Of a stretch of DNA of 64,000 nucleotides, positions 41,324 through 48,939 are shown piece after piece. Source of the stretch: an uncultured Bacteroidia bacterium (GTDB lineage Bacteria > Bacteroidota > Bacteroidia > Bacteroidales > F082). The DNA is taken from the NCBI GenBank assembly GCA_902786745.1, contig CADADR010000010.1, forward strand, positions 1 to 64,000, read 5' to 3'. A program made the position numbers and the translations under genes. Within the stretch, counting starts at the first letter, position 1. The number at the start of each line of letters is the position of its first letter. The notes below the pieces were generated by a model that was not told where the DNA came from, searched no databases, and saw only the letters and a program-made list of their open reading frames with translations.

Positions 41324-41343
41324 AATACCCATCAATGGGGATT
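41324..41343 (+). promoter_or_regulatory. 20-bp palindromic operator before the candidate sRNA
   Basis: AATACCCA-TCAA-TGGGGATT, an inverted repeat with one mismatch. Its centre is 36.5 bp upstream of TTTG at 41370-41373 (promoter GTTACTTTGCAG, + strand). It nearly matches 44425-44444. Confidence 0.7.
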
Positions 41344-41378
41344 TCACAGTCTCCAGAACCGTTGTTACTTTGCAGCAG

Positions 41379-41456
41379 ATTTTTGTCATACATTTTTAGA
41401 ATGAATTTTGAGTTAGTTTTATGGTGCGAGATGGCACAATCCATCTCGCACTATTT
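41379..41456 (+). ncRNA. Candidate small regulatory RNA (~80 nt)
   Basis: A promoter (GTTACTTTGCAG, TTTG 41370-41373) with its own operator is followed ~50 nt later by a perfect 11-bp hairpin, GTGCGAGATGG/CCATCTCGCAC (41424-41451), then TATTTTTAT. A second promoter (TATACTTTTGCAG, 41459-41470) begins right after it for the transporter gene, so the first transcript would be a short stand-alone RNA. A 31-codon frame (41401-41496) crosses the hairpin and ends in ATGA with the transporter start, so a leader/attenuator is the alternative reading. Confidence 0.45.
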
Positions 41457-41492
41457 TTATACTTTTGCAGAACAAAACAACCAAACCAACCC

Positions 41493-42257
41493 ATGAGAAC
41501 AATCAAACAACTATTATTGGTCGCTTTTGTCTTTCTTTGCGGCCTCTGCCAAGCGCAAGACGAACTTCCCACCATCTCCGCCGACCGACCCGGCGCCCTG
41601 ACTGGCACTGACGTGATGCCCCGCTACAAACTCCAATGGGAGACAGGCGTGGGATATGAATCGACGACCGACGGGCCACACACACTTACCCTCAACAACA
41701 CCTTGCTCAGGTTCGGCCTCTTCGAGAATGCCGAGATTCGCGTTGGGACTAATTTACTGATGTTCAACGAAGGTCAAGCCATGGAGCCTACATTTGGTGT
41801 AGCTCCGCTTAGCGTGGGGATGAAGGCTCGCTTCTATGAAGGCACAGGCCTCTTGCCCTCCGTGGCGCTGTTGGCCGAGTTGAAGTCGCCGCATGTCGGG
41901 ACGAAGGAACTGCTTCCACAACATCTCACACCGTCATTGCACCTCTTGTTTGAACATAGCGTGAACGACTGGTTTTGCATCGGCTATAACGTTGGCGCGG
42001 AATGGGATGGGGAGACCGCCACTCCCACCACATTCTTGGGGTTGGGACTGTATTTCGATATCACAGACCAGATCGGCACCTTTGTGGAGACCTACAACCA
42101 CCTCCATCCCGATGAAGGCAACCAATACCTGACGGAATTCGGACTCACCTGGCTGGTGTCGCGCCGCGTACAACTCGACCTCGCCGCCGACCTCGACTTC
42201 CAAAACCTAGGGAAGCATCATATTGTCAGCGGCGGTGTGTCCTGGCTGATTAATTAA
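41493..42257 (+). CDS. Outer-membrane transporter, MetA-pathway-of-phenol type
   Basis: A 254-aa exported beta-barrel protein (signal ends LCQAQ). It matches the 'putative MetA-pathway of phenol degradation' family (PF13557): 'ISADRPGALTGTDVMPRYKLQWETGVGYES', alternating strands such as 'NAEIRVGTNLLMF', and a C-terminal strand ending 'VSGGVSWLIN'. In Bacteroidetes these are small outer-membrane barrels of unknown substrate. Own promoter at 41459-41470. Confidence 0.78.
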   Translation: MRTIKQLLLVAFVFLCGLCQAQDELPTISADRPGALTGTDVMPRYKLQWETGVGYESTTDGPHTLTLNNTLLRFGLFENAEIRVGTNLLMFNEGQAMEPTFGVAPLSVGMKARFYEGTGLLPSVALLAELKSPHVGTKELLPQHLTPSLHLLFEHSVNDWFCIGYNVGAEWDGETATPTTFLGLGLYFDITDQIGTFVETYNHLHPDEGNQYLTEFGLTWLVSRRVQLDLAADLDFQNLGKHHIVSGGVSWLIN

Positions 42258-42277
42258 AAAGGAAAAGAAAGTGACCT

Positions 42278-42949
42278 TTACGCCCAGCTAAAGTTTTCCT
42301 CTCCTGCCCCAATCTCGAAATGGCATTTGACGATTCCGAGGTCGAGGGCAGCATATCCGATGAACGAGAACTTCGCCTTGGCCTCCACGCGGTTGCCATC
42401 GTGCAGGACGAACTCGAACCTCTGCTGGTTAACAGCCGTGGGTGCCAACAGCGCAGCTTCCATGCCACGACGGAACCATTCAGGCATGGCGCCTTCAACA
42501 CGACAGAAATGCTCGATGCCCTTCTTTTGCGGATGGGCATTGCCTTGGTTGGCACCATAACCTAAAGCGATGACAGCCACTAACGACTCACCGTCAAGCA
42601 CCTGGTATTGATCGGGCTGCTTCTTGTACGACAAGCCCACCCAACAGGTGTTCAGGCCGAGGGTCTGGGCCAACAGTACCACTTTCTCGCCATAGTATCC
42701 GAGTTTCACATCATCACCTTTAGGTCCGACAACAGCGATGTAGTTGCTTACTCCTTTAAAACCGCCATATTTCGCCATGCCAGCTGCAAAGGCTTTCGGC
42801 TCGTTGGTGACCAATTGGAGGTGCAGTTGACCTTCCTTATTGCATTCGTCAATCAAGGCCTGCAGCTGTGCGACCTTTTCCGATTCGATAGAGTTTTCCA
42901 AGTATTGCCTCACCGAGTGGCGGGCAACGATAGCTTCTTGTAGTGTCAT
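42278..42949 (-). CDS. Nitroreductase-family protein
   Basis: A 223-aa FMN-dependent nitroreductase. N-terminal 'AIVARHSVRQYLENSIE' (FMN Arg/Ser), 'YIAVVGPKGDDVKLGYYGEKVVLLAQTLGLNTCWVGL' mid-protein, 'LVAVIALGYG', and a C-terminal 'MEAALLAPTAVNQQRFEF'. Promoter TATCTTTGCGACC lies just upstream on the minus strand. It is divergent from the MarR gene, whose operators lie 60-110 bp away. Confidence 0.88.
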   Translation of the reverse strand: MTLQEAIVARHSVRQYLENSIESEKVAQLQALIDECNKEGQLHLQLVTNEPKAFAAGMAKYGGFKGVSNYIAVVGPKGDDVKLGYYGEKVVLLAQTLGLNTCWVGLSYKKQPDQYQVLDGESLVAVIALGYGANQGNAHPQKKGIEHFCRVEGAMPEWFRRGMEAALLAPTAVNQQRFEFVLHDGNRVEAKAKFSFIGYAALDLGIVKCHFEIGAGEENFSWA

Positions 42950-43012
42950 AATGCATTCATTTACAGGTCGCAAAGATACAGTTTTTTATTTTCTTGAAAA
43001 AAATATCAAAAT

Positions 43013-43060
43013 ATCGCTTGCGATATAAAAATAAATGTGTACTTTTGCATCGTGAACGAT
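43013..43060 (+). promoter_or_regulatory. MarR promoter with two palindromic operators
   Basis: ATCGCTTGCGAT (43013-43024) and ATCGTGAACGAT (43049-43060) are both perfect inverted repeats (5-2-5), each followed by ATAAA. Between them is TGTACTTTTGCAT (TTTG 43044-43047). The first covers the -33 region and the second the transcription start, so binding would repress. Confidence 0.7.
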
Positions 43061-43073
43061 ATAAATAAGTGAG

Positions 43074-43517
43074 ATGGAATACGAACAACTCAAATTGGAC
43101 AATCAACTTTGCTTCCGGCTTTACACGGCGGCACGACTCACGATGGGAGCCTATCATCCCTATCTCGATCCGCTCGGCATCACCTATCCCCAATACCTTG
43201 TATTATTAGTGTTGTGGGAGCAGGACAAGCAGCCGGTGAATGACATTGCACACAAGCTGTTTTTGGAGACCAACACCGTCACTCCTCTCCTGCAACGCAT
43301 GGAAAAAGCGGGATTGGTCAAACGCACCAAAGGCAAGGAAGACACCCGCCAGCGCATCGTCTCGTTGTCAAAAAAAGGCATCGAGATGCGCGAACAGGCC
43401 AAGCATATTCCCGAGTGTCTCAGCAATGAGATCATCCAAATAACGGGCGAAGAGGAAGAATTTGTCAGAATGATTCCCACACTCGACAAACTTATCCAAG
43501 GACTTAAGCAACAATAA
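43074..43517 (+). CDS. MarR-family regulator, OhrR-like context
   Basis: A 147-aa MarR winged-helix repressor: 'YPQYLVLLVLWEQDKQPVNDIAHKLFLETNTVTPLLQRMEKAGLVKRTKGKEDTRQRIVSLSKKG' is typical of the OhrR branch. One Cys lies at ~15 (NQLCFRLY), the position used by OhrR for peroxide sensing. A glutathione peroxidase gene follows after 23 bp, and two palindromes flank its own promoter. I infer a peroxide-responsive, self-repressed operon. Confidence 0.88.
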   Translation: MEYEQLKLDNQLCFRLYTAARLTMGAYHPYLDPLGITYPQYLVLLVLWEQDKQPVNDIAHKLFLETNTVTPLLQRMEKAGLVKRTKGKEDTRQRIVSLSKKGIEMREQAKHIPECLSNEIIQITGEEEEFVRMIPTLDKLIQGLKQQ

Positions 43518-43540
43518 ACAAATCAATAAACACTAAAGAA

Positions 43541-44089
43541 ATGGCTACGATTTATGACTTTAAGGCCCTGAACAACAAGGGCGAAGAAGTGGACATGTCA
43601 CAATACAAAGGCAAAGTCCTCATGATTGTCAACACCGCCTCGAAATGCGGTTTCACCCCACAATACGACGGTTTGGAAGCCCTCTTCAAGAAATACCAAG
43701 ACCAAGGTCTGGTGATCCTCGGCTTCCCCTGCGACCAATTCAAGCACCAGGAGCCCGGCTCCGACGAGGAAATCGCCGAGTTCTGCCGCCTCAACCATGG
43801 TGTGACCTTCCCGCTGATGAAGAAGATCGACGTCTTCGGCGAGAACGCACACCCCATCTTTAAGTATCTGACGCAACAAGTACCCACCGAAGAGGTCCAC
43901 GGTTTGAAAGACAAAGCCACGATGAAATTGGTTGATGGCCTGAGCAAATCCGATGGTCGTGAAGAAGGTGGCGTGCGTTGGAACTTCACCAAGTTCCTCA
44001 TCTCCAAGGACGGCAGCGTCATCAAGCGTTTCGCTCCTGTGGCCAAGCCCGAGAACATGGAAGCCGACATTGAGGCCATGTTGAAATAA
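43541..44089 (+). CDS. Glutathione peroxidase, cytosolic
   Basis: A 182-aa GPx without signal peptide. Catalytic Cys in 'TASKCGFTPQYDGLEALF', signature 'LVILGFPCDQFKHQEPGSDEEI', Trp/Asn in 'VRWNFTKFLISKDG'. It reduces hydroperoxides. It follows the MarR gene and precedes a small winged-helix gene. The lipoprotein paralogue is at 29200-29874. Confidence 0.93.
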   Translation: MATIYDFKALNNKGEEVDMSQYKGKVLMIVNTASKCGFTPQYDGLEALFKKYQDQGLVILGFPCDQFKHQEPGSDEEIAEFCRLNHGVTFPLMKKIDVFGENAHPIFKYLTQQVPTEEVHGLKDKATMKLVDGLSKSDGREEGGVRWNFTKFLISKDGSVIKRFAPVAKPENMEADIEAMLK

Positions 44090-44117
44090 GAACAACCATC
44101 AAAAAAAACCGAATACA

Positions 44118-44297
44118 ATGGAAGCAAAAGAACAAGTATTGAAAGCCATGCGCGAGATTGGCGCACCCGTCAACGCGGGAAAAATCGCTGAAGTGACCGG
44201 CCTCGACCGCAAAGTGGTCGACAAGGCTTTCGACGCCCTGAAGAAGGAAGGCGCCATCGTGTCGCCCGTCCGCTGCAAGTGGGAACCGGCCAAATGA
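44118..44297 (+). CDS. Small winged-helix DNA-binding protein, 59 aa
   Basis: Frame MEAKEQVLKAMREIGAPVNA..., ending VRCKWEPAK. It has a helix-turn-helix and wing pattern: 'VLKAMREIGAPVNAGKIAEVTGLDRKVVDKAFDALKKEGAIVSPVRCKWEP'-like spacing of hydrophobics, shown here in segments. Such one-domain proteins are common in anaerobes. It lies 28 bp after the GPx gene and before a terminator, so it is the third gene of the MarR operon. Role unknown; DNA binding is inferred. Confidence 0.75.
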   Translation: MEAKEQVLKAMREIGAPVNAGKIAEVTGLDRKVVDKAFDALKKEGAIVSPVRCKWEPAK

Positions 44298-44317
44298 TGC
44301 CGTGATCCAATGACTGC

Positions 44318-44350
44318 AACCGCCGCAAGGACTTTATCCCTGCGGCGGTT
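44318..44350 (+). terminator. Terminator of the MarR-gpx operon
   Basis: AACCGCCGCA pairs with TGCGGCGGTT, followed by TTTATTTG. Same type as the hairpins at 3606 and 8534. Confidence 0.85.
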
Positions 44351-44424
44351 TTTATTTGTATTAATGAAAAAAGTGTACTAGGCCCAAACATCATCCTCAT
44401 TAATTATTAGCCGTTATTTCCGAA

Positions 44425-44444
44425 AATCCCCATTAGTGGGGATT
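44425..44444 (+). promoter_or_regulatory. Perfect 20-bp operator of the porin/imelysin/di-heme operon
   Basis: AATCCCCA-TTAG-TGGGGATT, perfect 8-4-8 inverted repeat. Its centre is 35.5 bp upstream of TTTG (44470-44473, in GGAATTTTGCC), the promoter before the porin gene. It overlaps the -33 region. Confidence 0.75.
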
Positions 44445-44501
44445 GGACTGCAAGGACAAAAACGGGAATTTTGCCGTCGTAATTGAATAATAGTGTTCAC
44501 T

Positions 44502-45797
44502 ATGAAACTGAAAACGATAGCAAAATGCGCCGCATTAGCTTTGACATTGTGTGTCAGCTCTTTGCAGGCACAAGATTCCATCACTACGAAACCTCGCTTG
44601 ACCATTGGCGGTTATGGTGAGGCTGTCTACACCCGCAACTTCTATAGCGACAACATGTTCCGCTACTCCCATGCCGAGCGTTACCGCGACGCCAAAGGTC
44701 ATGGTCGCATCGATCTGCCCCATGTGGTCATCAACCTGGGCTATGACTTCGGCAAAGGCTGGAGTATGGGCTCAGAGATTGAGTTTGAGCACGGCGGCAG
44801 CGAAGTAGCCGTAGAGATCGAAGCCGAAGAGACCGGCGAATTCGAACACGAGATCGAACGCGGCGGCGAAGTGGCCTTAGAGCAATTCTGGCTTCAAAAA
44901 TCTTTTGGCAAAGGCTTCAACATCCGTATGGGTCACATCGTGGTGCCTGTCGGTCAGACCAACAACGCCCACCTGCCCACCGAGTTCTTCACTTGCTACC
45001 GTCCCGAAGGCGAGTTCAACATCCTGCCTTGCACCTGGCATGAGACGGGCATCAGCCTGTGGGGCAAGCTCGGTGACTGGCGCTATGAGGCCATGGTCAT
45101 CCCCGCTTTGAACTCCAATATGTTCAACAACGCCAACTGGGTGAAGAACGGCTCCGCTTCGGGCTACGAGTTCCGCGTGGCCAACAACCTGGCAGGTGCC
45201 TTGCGCATCGACAACTACAGCATCAAAAACCTGCATCTCGGCGTGAGCGGCTACATCGGCAACACCTTTAATAATGACATCGTCACCAACGAGTTCAGCG
45301 AGACCAGCCAATACAAAGATGTGAAAGGCACCGTCGTCATCGGCACGGCCGAGTTCGACTACAAAGGCCACGGCCTCGTGGTGCGCGGCAACTTCGACTA
45401 CGGCTACCTCGGCGACGCCAATCTCATCTCGTCGTGGAACAAGAACCAAAACCATCAAAGCTTCTCGCCCTATCCACGCTCCTTGGTCGGAGAGAAAGCC
45501 ATCGCCTACGGTGGCGAGATCGCCTACGACATCATGCATCCCATGCACAACACCGGCGACCAAAAGCTCTACCTCTTTGGCCGCTACGATTATTATGACA
45601 CCTATATCCCCACCGCCAACGCCCTCACCGACTACCAATGGACCGACCGCCATGTGATGACCCTCGGCGTGAACTACTACCCCATCAAGCAGGTCGTCAT
45701 CAAGGCGGAATATGCCAAACGTTTCCTGAAGGAGCAGTACAACGACGAGCCGATGTTCAGTTTAGGGGTAGCTTATAGTGGGTTTTTCACGAGATAA
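44502..45797 (+). CDS. Outer-membrane porin (phosphate-selective porin O/P-like)
   Basis: A 431-aa exported beta-barrel protein (signal ends SSLQAQ). It begins 'LTIGGYGEAVYTRNFYSDNMFRY', with many alternating strands and a C-terminal aromatic end ('MFSLGVAYSGFFTR'). Position in front of imelysin and di-heme genes under a palindromic operator suggests uptake of a metal or heme-related solute. Family assignment as porin O/P-like is by barrel pattern, so moderate. Start 44502 follows the promoter at 44466-44475. Confidence 0.75.
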   Translation: MKLKTIAKCAALALTLCVSSLQAQDSITTKPRLTIGGYGEAVYTRNFYSDNMFRYSHAERYRDAKGHGRIDLPHVVINLGYDFGKGWSMGSEIEFEHGGSEVAVEIEAEETGEFEHEIERGGEVALEQFWLQKSFGKGFNIRMGHIVVPVGQTNNAHLPTEFFTCYRPEGEFNILPCTWHETGISLWGKLGDWRYEAMVIPALNSNMFNNANWVKNGSASGYEFRVANNLAGALRIDNYSIKNLHLGVSGYIGNTFNNDIVTNEFSETSQYKDVKGTVVIGTAEFDYKGHGLVVRGNFDYGYLGDANLISSWNKNQNHQSFSPYPRSLVGEKAIAYGGEIAYDIMHPMHNTGDQKLYLFGRYDYYDTYIPTANALTDYQWTDRHVMTLGVNYYPIKQVVIKAEYAKRFLKEQYNDEPMFSLGVAYSGFFTR

Positions 45798-45801
45798 ATA
45801 A

Positions 45802-45933
45802 GAGATTCCCTTCGGGAATGGAGTGGAACCTATTTGCATATTGCGGCGGCTTGAGGCTTTTCAAGTCAGTAAACGTTTGAGGCCGCCGCAGTTTAACACA
45901 CAAAACACACTCCATTCCCCGAAGGGGAAACTC
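45802..45933. repeat. Nested inverted repeat between porin and imelysin genes
   Basis: Outer arms 45802-45825 and 45908-45933 are near-complementary over ~24 bp; each arm is itself a small palindrome (ATTCCC-TTC-GGGAAT and TTCCCC-GAA-GGGGAA). Inside, GCGGCGGC pairs with GCCGCCGC. The whole could fold into one long stem or several terminator-like hairpins and may set the ratio of porin to imelysin mRNA. It fills most of the 171 bp between the genes. Confidence 0.75.
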
Positions 45934-45968
45934 AATAAAACAAGAAACAACTTTAAAACTATAATCAA

Positions 45969-47141
45969 ATGAAGCATTTATTCAAATCCGCAGCCCTAGT
46001 CGCTGCATCCCTCCTGCTCGCAGTGAACTTCAGCTCCTGCAACAAAGATCCTCAAGACACTACTGAGGAAGCCAACAAGGCCCAAAAAGAGGCCATCGTG
46101 AAACAGTACCTCAACCACACGGTGTATCCCACATACGCCAGTTTGGCTGAAAAGACAGACGCTTTGGTGGAGAACCTCGAAGCCTTGAAGGCCAACAAGA
46201 CCCAAGCCAACGTGAATGCCGCCACCGTCACCTTCCACGAAGCCCGCAAGTGGTGGGAAATGAGCGAGGCCTTCCTCTTTGGCGCCGCCTCCGACTTCGG
46301 CATCGACCCACACATCGACTCATGGCCGCTCGACGAAGACGCTTTCAACAACCTGATGGCCAGTCCCAACATGATTGCCGCCCTTGCCACCGATGAAGAC
46401 GGCATGGTGGCCGGCGAGCAACTCGGCAATGCCCTGCTCGGCTTCCACGGCATCGAGTTCATCCTCTTCCGTGAGGGTCAGCCCCGCAATGTGAACGAAA
46501 TCACCGACGACATGATGACCTACATCGTCGCCGTGTCGCGCGACCTGCGCAACCGCTGCTTCCAACTCGAAGTGAGCTGGAACGTCAACGCACCGCAAGC
46601 CCACAAAGACCTGATGGAAGAACTGGAGTTCAACACCACCGTCAACGGCGGTGACAACACCTACGGTGAGAACATGCTCCAAGCCGGTCAAGCTGGTAGC
46701 ACCTTCGCCACCTTCACCAACGCCCTCGAAGCCATTGCCGATGGCTGCCTTGACATCGCCGACGAGGTGGGTACCTCCAAGATCGGCAAGTGCCACACGG
46801 GTGAAGATGTGACCTATGTGGAGTCGCCCTACAGCCAGAAGTCCATCACCGACTTCTACGACAACATCACCAGCATCAAGAACGCCTACATGGGTGGCAT
46901 GGAAAGCCAAAGAGACGAAATCCTCTCGCTGCATGCCTACATCAAGGACAACAACAAGGAGCTTGACAACAAGGCCATGAATGCCATCGAAAATGCCATG
47001 ACGAAGATTCAAGCCATGAAGGCGCCTTTCGTGCAGTTCTATGCCGACGCCAGCGCTGGTGAGGCCATGGAAGCCTGCCAAGAGCTCTCCGACGTGATGG
47101 CCGAGGTGAAGGCTGAGTTTGCAAAGATAGACAGGAAGTAA
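45969..47141 (+). CDS. Imelysin-family iron-associated lipoprotein
   Basis: A 390-aa lipoprotein (lipobox SSC ~24-26) of the imelysin/insulin-cleaving family (PF09375). Conserved 'GFHGIEFILF' (the GxHxxE motif), 'FHEARKWWEMSEAFLFG' and a repeat-like second half. Imelysins (e.g. IrpA, EfeM-like) bind iron or heme and are iron-regulated; they are not true peptidases. Followed after 20 bp by a di-heme oxidoreductase, a common pair in Bacteroidetes. Confidence 0.92.
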   Translation: MKHLFKSAALVAASLLLAVNFSSCNKDPQDTTEEANKAQKEAIVKQYLNHTVYPTYASLAEKTDALVENLEALKANKTQANVNAATVTFHEARKWWEMSEAFLFGAASDFGIDPHIDSWPLDEDAFNNLMASPNMIAALATDEDGMVAGEQLGNALLGFHGIEFILFREGQPRNVNEITDDMMTYIVAVSRDLRNRCFQLEVSWNVNAPQAHKDLMEELEFNTTVNGGDNTYGENMLQAGQAGSTFATFTNALEAIADGCLDIADEVGTSKIGKCHTGEDVTYVESPYSQKSITDFYDNITSIKNAYMGGMESQRDEILSLHAYIKDNNKELDNKAMNAIENAMTKIQAMKAPFVQFYADASAGEAMEACQELSDVMAEVKAEFAKIDRK

Positions 47142-47161
47142 TCCAATAAACCCCAAATATC

Positions 47162-48757
47162 ATGATGAACTACAAACGTTTAAGCATCATTGCCCTTGCA
47201 GGCCTCATGGCTTTGGCCGCCTGTAACCCAAAAGATCCCATCCCAGAGGTCATCAGCGAAGAGACCTATGCGGGCGGTGAGTTGGGCACCACATTCAACA
47301 CCTCCCAATCCGCCTATGAAGACCCCACCCCCGCCGTCGAACAAGCCGGCTTGACCACTGCGTTCAAATATGGCGAGTACTTCTTTGAGCGTACCTACAC
47401 GCAAAACAACGAGCCTTTCAACGGCCTCGGACCTCTTTACATCCGCAGCAGCTGCATCGCTTGCCATCCCGGCTATGGCCACGGCATGCGAATGGATCGC
47501 TACCGCGCCGACGACTGGGGCAATGGCTACCTGCTCGTCTTTACTGACAAGAACGACACTTATCTGAGTTCGTATACAGGCATGCCTCAAACCAAGGCCG
47601 TCGCGCCCTTCAAGGCTCCTTTGGACGAGACCCAAATCCAAATCAACTGGTTAAGCTACACCGACGAGTGGGGCAACCAATTCCCCGACGGCGAGACCTA
47701 CAACCTCACCTATCCTGAGGTCTACATCCCCGAGGAGGCTTTCTATGCGCCCCTCGAGGTGGGTGGTCAGCCCATCCCCTACAGCGACTTCGTCTGCCGT
47801 CTCGAATCGACCATCGGTATCTACGGCACCGGCTTGATCGATGCCATCCCCGATGACTCGCTGAGAGCACAGTACCAAAAGGAATACAATGACGGCTATA
47901 TGCCGAACGGCCTCAATCCCGCCATGTGGGCTGGCTCCGACTTCGCCCCGACGGGTTATTACGGCAACACAACCCACCCCAAGAAGTACACCTACGCCCT
48001 CACGCGTGGTCCCCTGCAGGATGCCCCCGGCGCCAACGCCATCTGGAACATCACCAATGTGACGCACCGCACCAAGATGGGTCACTATATGACCGCCGCT
48101 TATGCCACCAAGGCTTTGCAAGACCCCGACGTGCAAGCTGAATTCTACAACTACTTCCCGCAGTACAACCTCACAGGTGATGTGGAGACCGACATCTTCA
48201 ACTACCTGATGATGAACGACCAAATCCCCGAATCCTTGAAAGTACCCGAGATGAAGGACGAGGACTATGTCAACTTCATGGTGTGGCACCGTGGCTTGGC
48301 TGTTCCTGCCGCCCGTAATATGGACGATCCCGAGGTGCAACGTGGCAAGGAACTCTTCAACCAAATGGGCTGTGCCTACTGCCACCGTCCGTCGTGGAAG
48401 ACCGGCGACGACATGTTCACCGACCCGACTGGTTTCTTCGCTGATGGTGACGCCCGTCTGCCCCGCTACCCCAACCAAAAGATTTGGCCTTATAGCGACT
48501 ACATCCAGCACAAACTCCACATGGAGAACGACATCCGCACAGGTTGGTGCCGCACCACCCCGCTCTGGGGTCGTGGCTTGAGTGCCAGATGCACCGGTCG
48601 CAGCGACCGCTTGCACGACTGCCGCGCACAAACCGTCATCGAAGCCATCATGTGGCACGGCAACGCCCAAAGCGATGCCCGTCGTACAGTGGAGAAATTC
48701 CGTGAGCTGCCAAAGAAAGACCGCGATGCGGTTGTGAAATTCATCGATGCAATTTGA
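47162..48757 (+). CDS. Di-heme oxidoreductase (DUF1111, thiol oxidoreductase-like) lipoprotein
   Basis: A 531-aa exported c-type cytochrome (lipobox LAAC ~20). Two heme c motifs: 'SSCIACHPGYGHG' (~98) and 'MGCAYCHRPSWKTGD' (~400). 'LTGRG'-like sequence near the end reads 'RTTPLWGRGLSARCTGRSDRLHDCRAQTVIEAIMWHG', the family's C-terminal block. Probable periplasmic or surface redox enzyme partnering the imelysin in iron handling. Heme attachment would need the CcsA-type system encoded next at 48940. Confidence 0.92.
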   Translation: MMNYKRLSIIALAGLMALAACNPKDPIPEVISEETYAGGELGTTFNTSQSAYEDPTPAVEQAGLTTAFKYGEYFFERTYTQNNEPFNGLGPLYIRSSCIACHPGYGHGMRMDRYRADDWGNGYLLVFTDKNDTYLSSYTGMPQTKAVAPFKAPLDETQIQINWLSYTDEWGNQFPDGETYNLTYPEVYIPEEAFYAPLEVGGQPIPYSDFVCRLESTIGIYGTGLIDAIPDDSLRAQYQKEYNDGYMPNGLNPAMWAGSDFAPTGYYGNTTHPKKYTYALTRGPLQDAPGANAIWNITNVTHRTKMGHYMTAAYATKALQDPDVQAEFYNYFPQYNLTGDVETDIFNYLMMNDQIPESLKVPEMKDEDYVNFMVWHRGLAVPAARNMDDPEVQRGKELFNQMGCAYCHRPSWKTGDDMFTDPTGFFADGDARLPRYPNQKIWPYSDYIQHKLHMENDIRTGWCRTTPLWGRGLSARCTGRSDRLHDCRAQTVIEAIMWHGNAQSDARRTVEKFRELPKKDRDAVVKFIDAI

Positions 48758-48765
48758 TCAACATT

Positions 48766-48795
48766 TGTAGAGACGTGCCATGGCGCGTCTCTACA
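48766..48795. repeat. GTAGAGACG-family palindrome
   Basis: TGTAGAGACG and CGTCTCTACA flank a self-complementary 10-bp middle, giving a 30-bp near-perfect palindrome just after the di-heme stop. Relatives lie at 57684-57711 and 63952-63977. It may also work as terminator. Confidence 0.8.
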
Positions 48796-48805
48796 GGTTT
48801 AGGGC

Positions 48806-48836
48806 TGTAGGGCTGTCACATCGTGGCAGCCCTACA
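48806..48836. terminator. Second hairpin downstream of the di-heme gene
   Basis: TGTAGGGCTG pairs with CAGCCCTACA across an 11-nt loop. It may finish the porin-imelysin-di-heme transcript together with the preceding palindrome. Confidence 0.6.
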
Positions 48837-48866
48837 TCATTATTAATGAGGACAACAACACGCAAA

Positions 48867-48886
48867 AATCGCCAAACATGGGGAGG
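48867..48886 (+). promoter_or_regulatory. 20-bp operator of the cytochrome c biogenesis gene
   Basis: AATCGCCA-AACA-TGGGGAGG. The left arm keeps 7 of 8 and the right arm 6 of 8 positions of the 44425 site. Its centre lies 35.5 bp upstream of TTTG (48912-48915, in GGACATTTGCAG), identical to the spacing at the porin promoter. Confidence 0.65.
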
Positions 48887-48939
48887 TTGAGCAAATGATT
48901 TTTTTCGGACATTTGCAGCGTAATTAAATATATTTTGCC

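Noticed and set aside
46320..48670. Long minus-strand frames opposite the imelysin and di-heme genes
   Set aside because: The plus strand has heme motifs, the imelysin GxHxxE and lipoboxes; the minus frames are His/Val/Gly-rich reverse artefacts.
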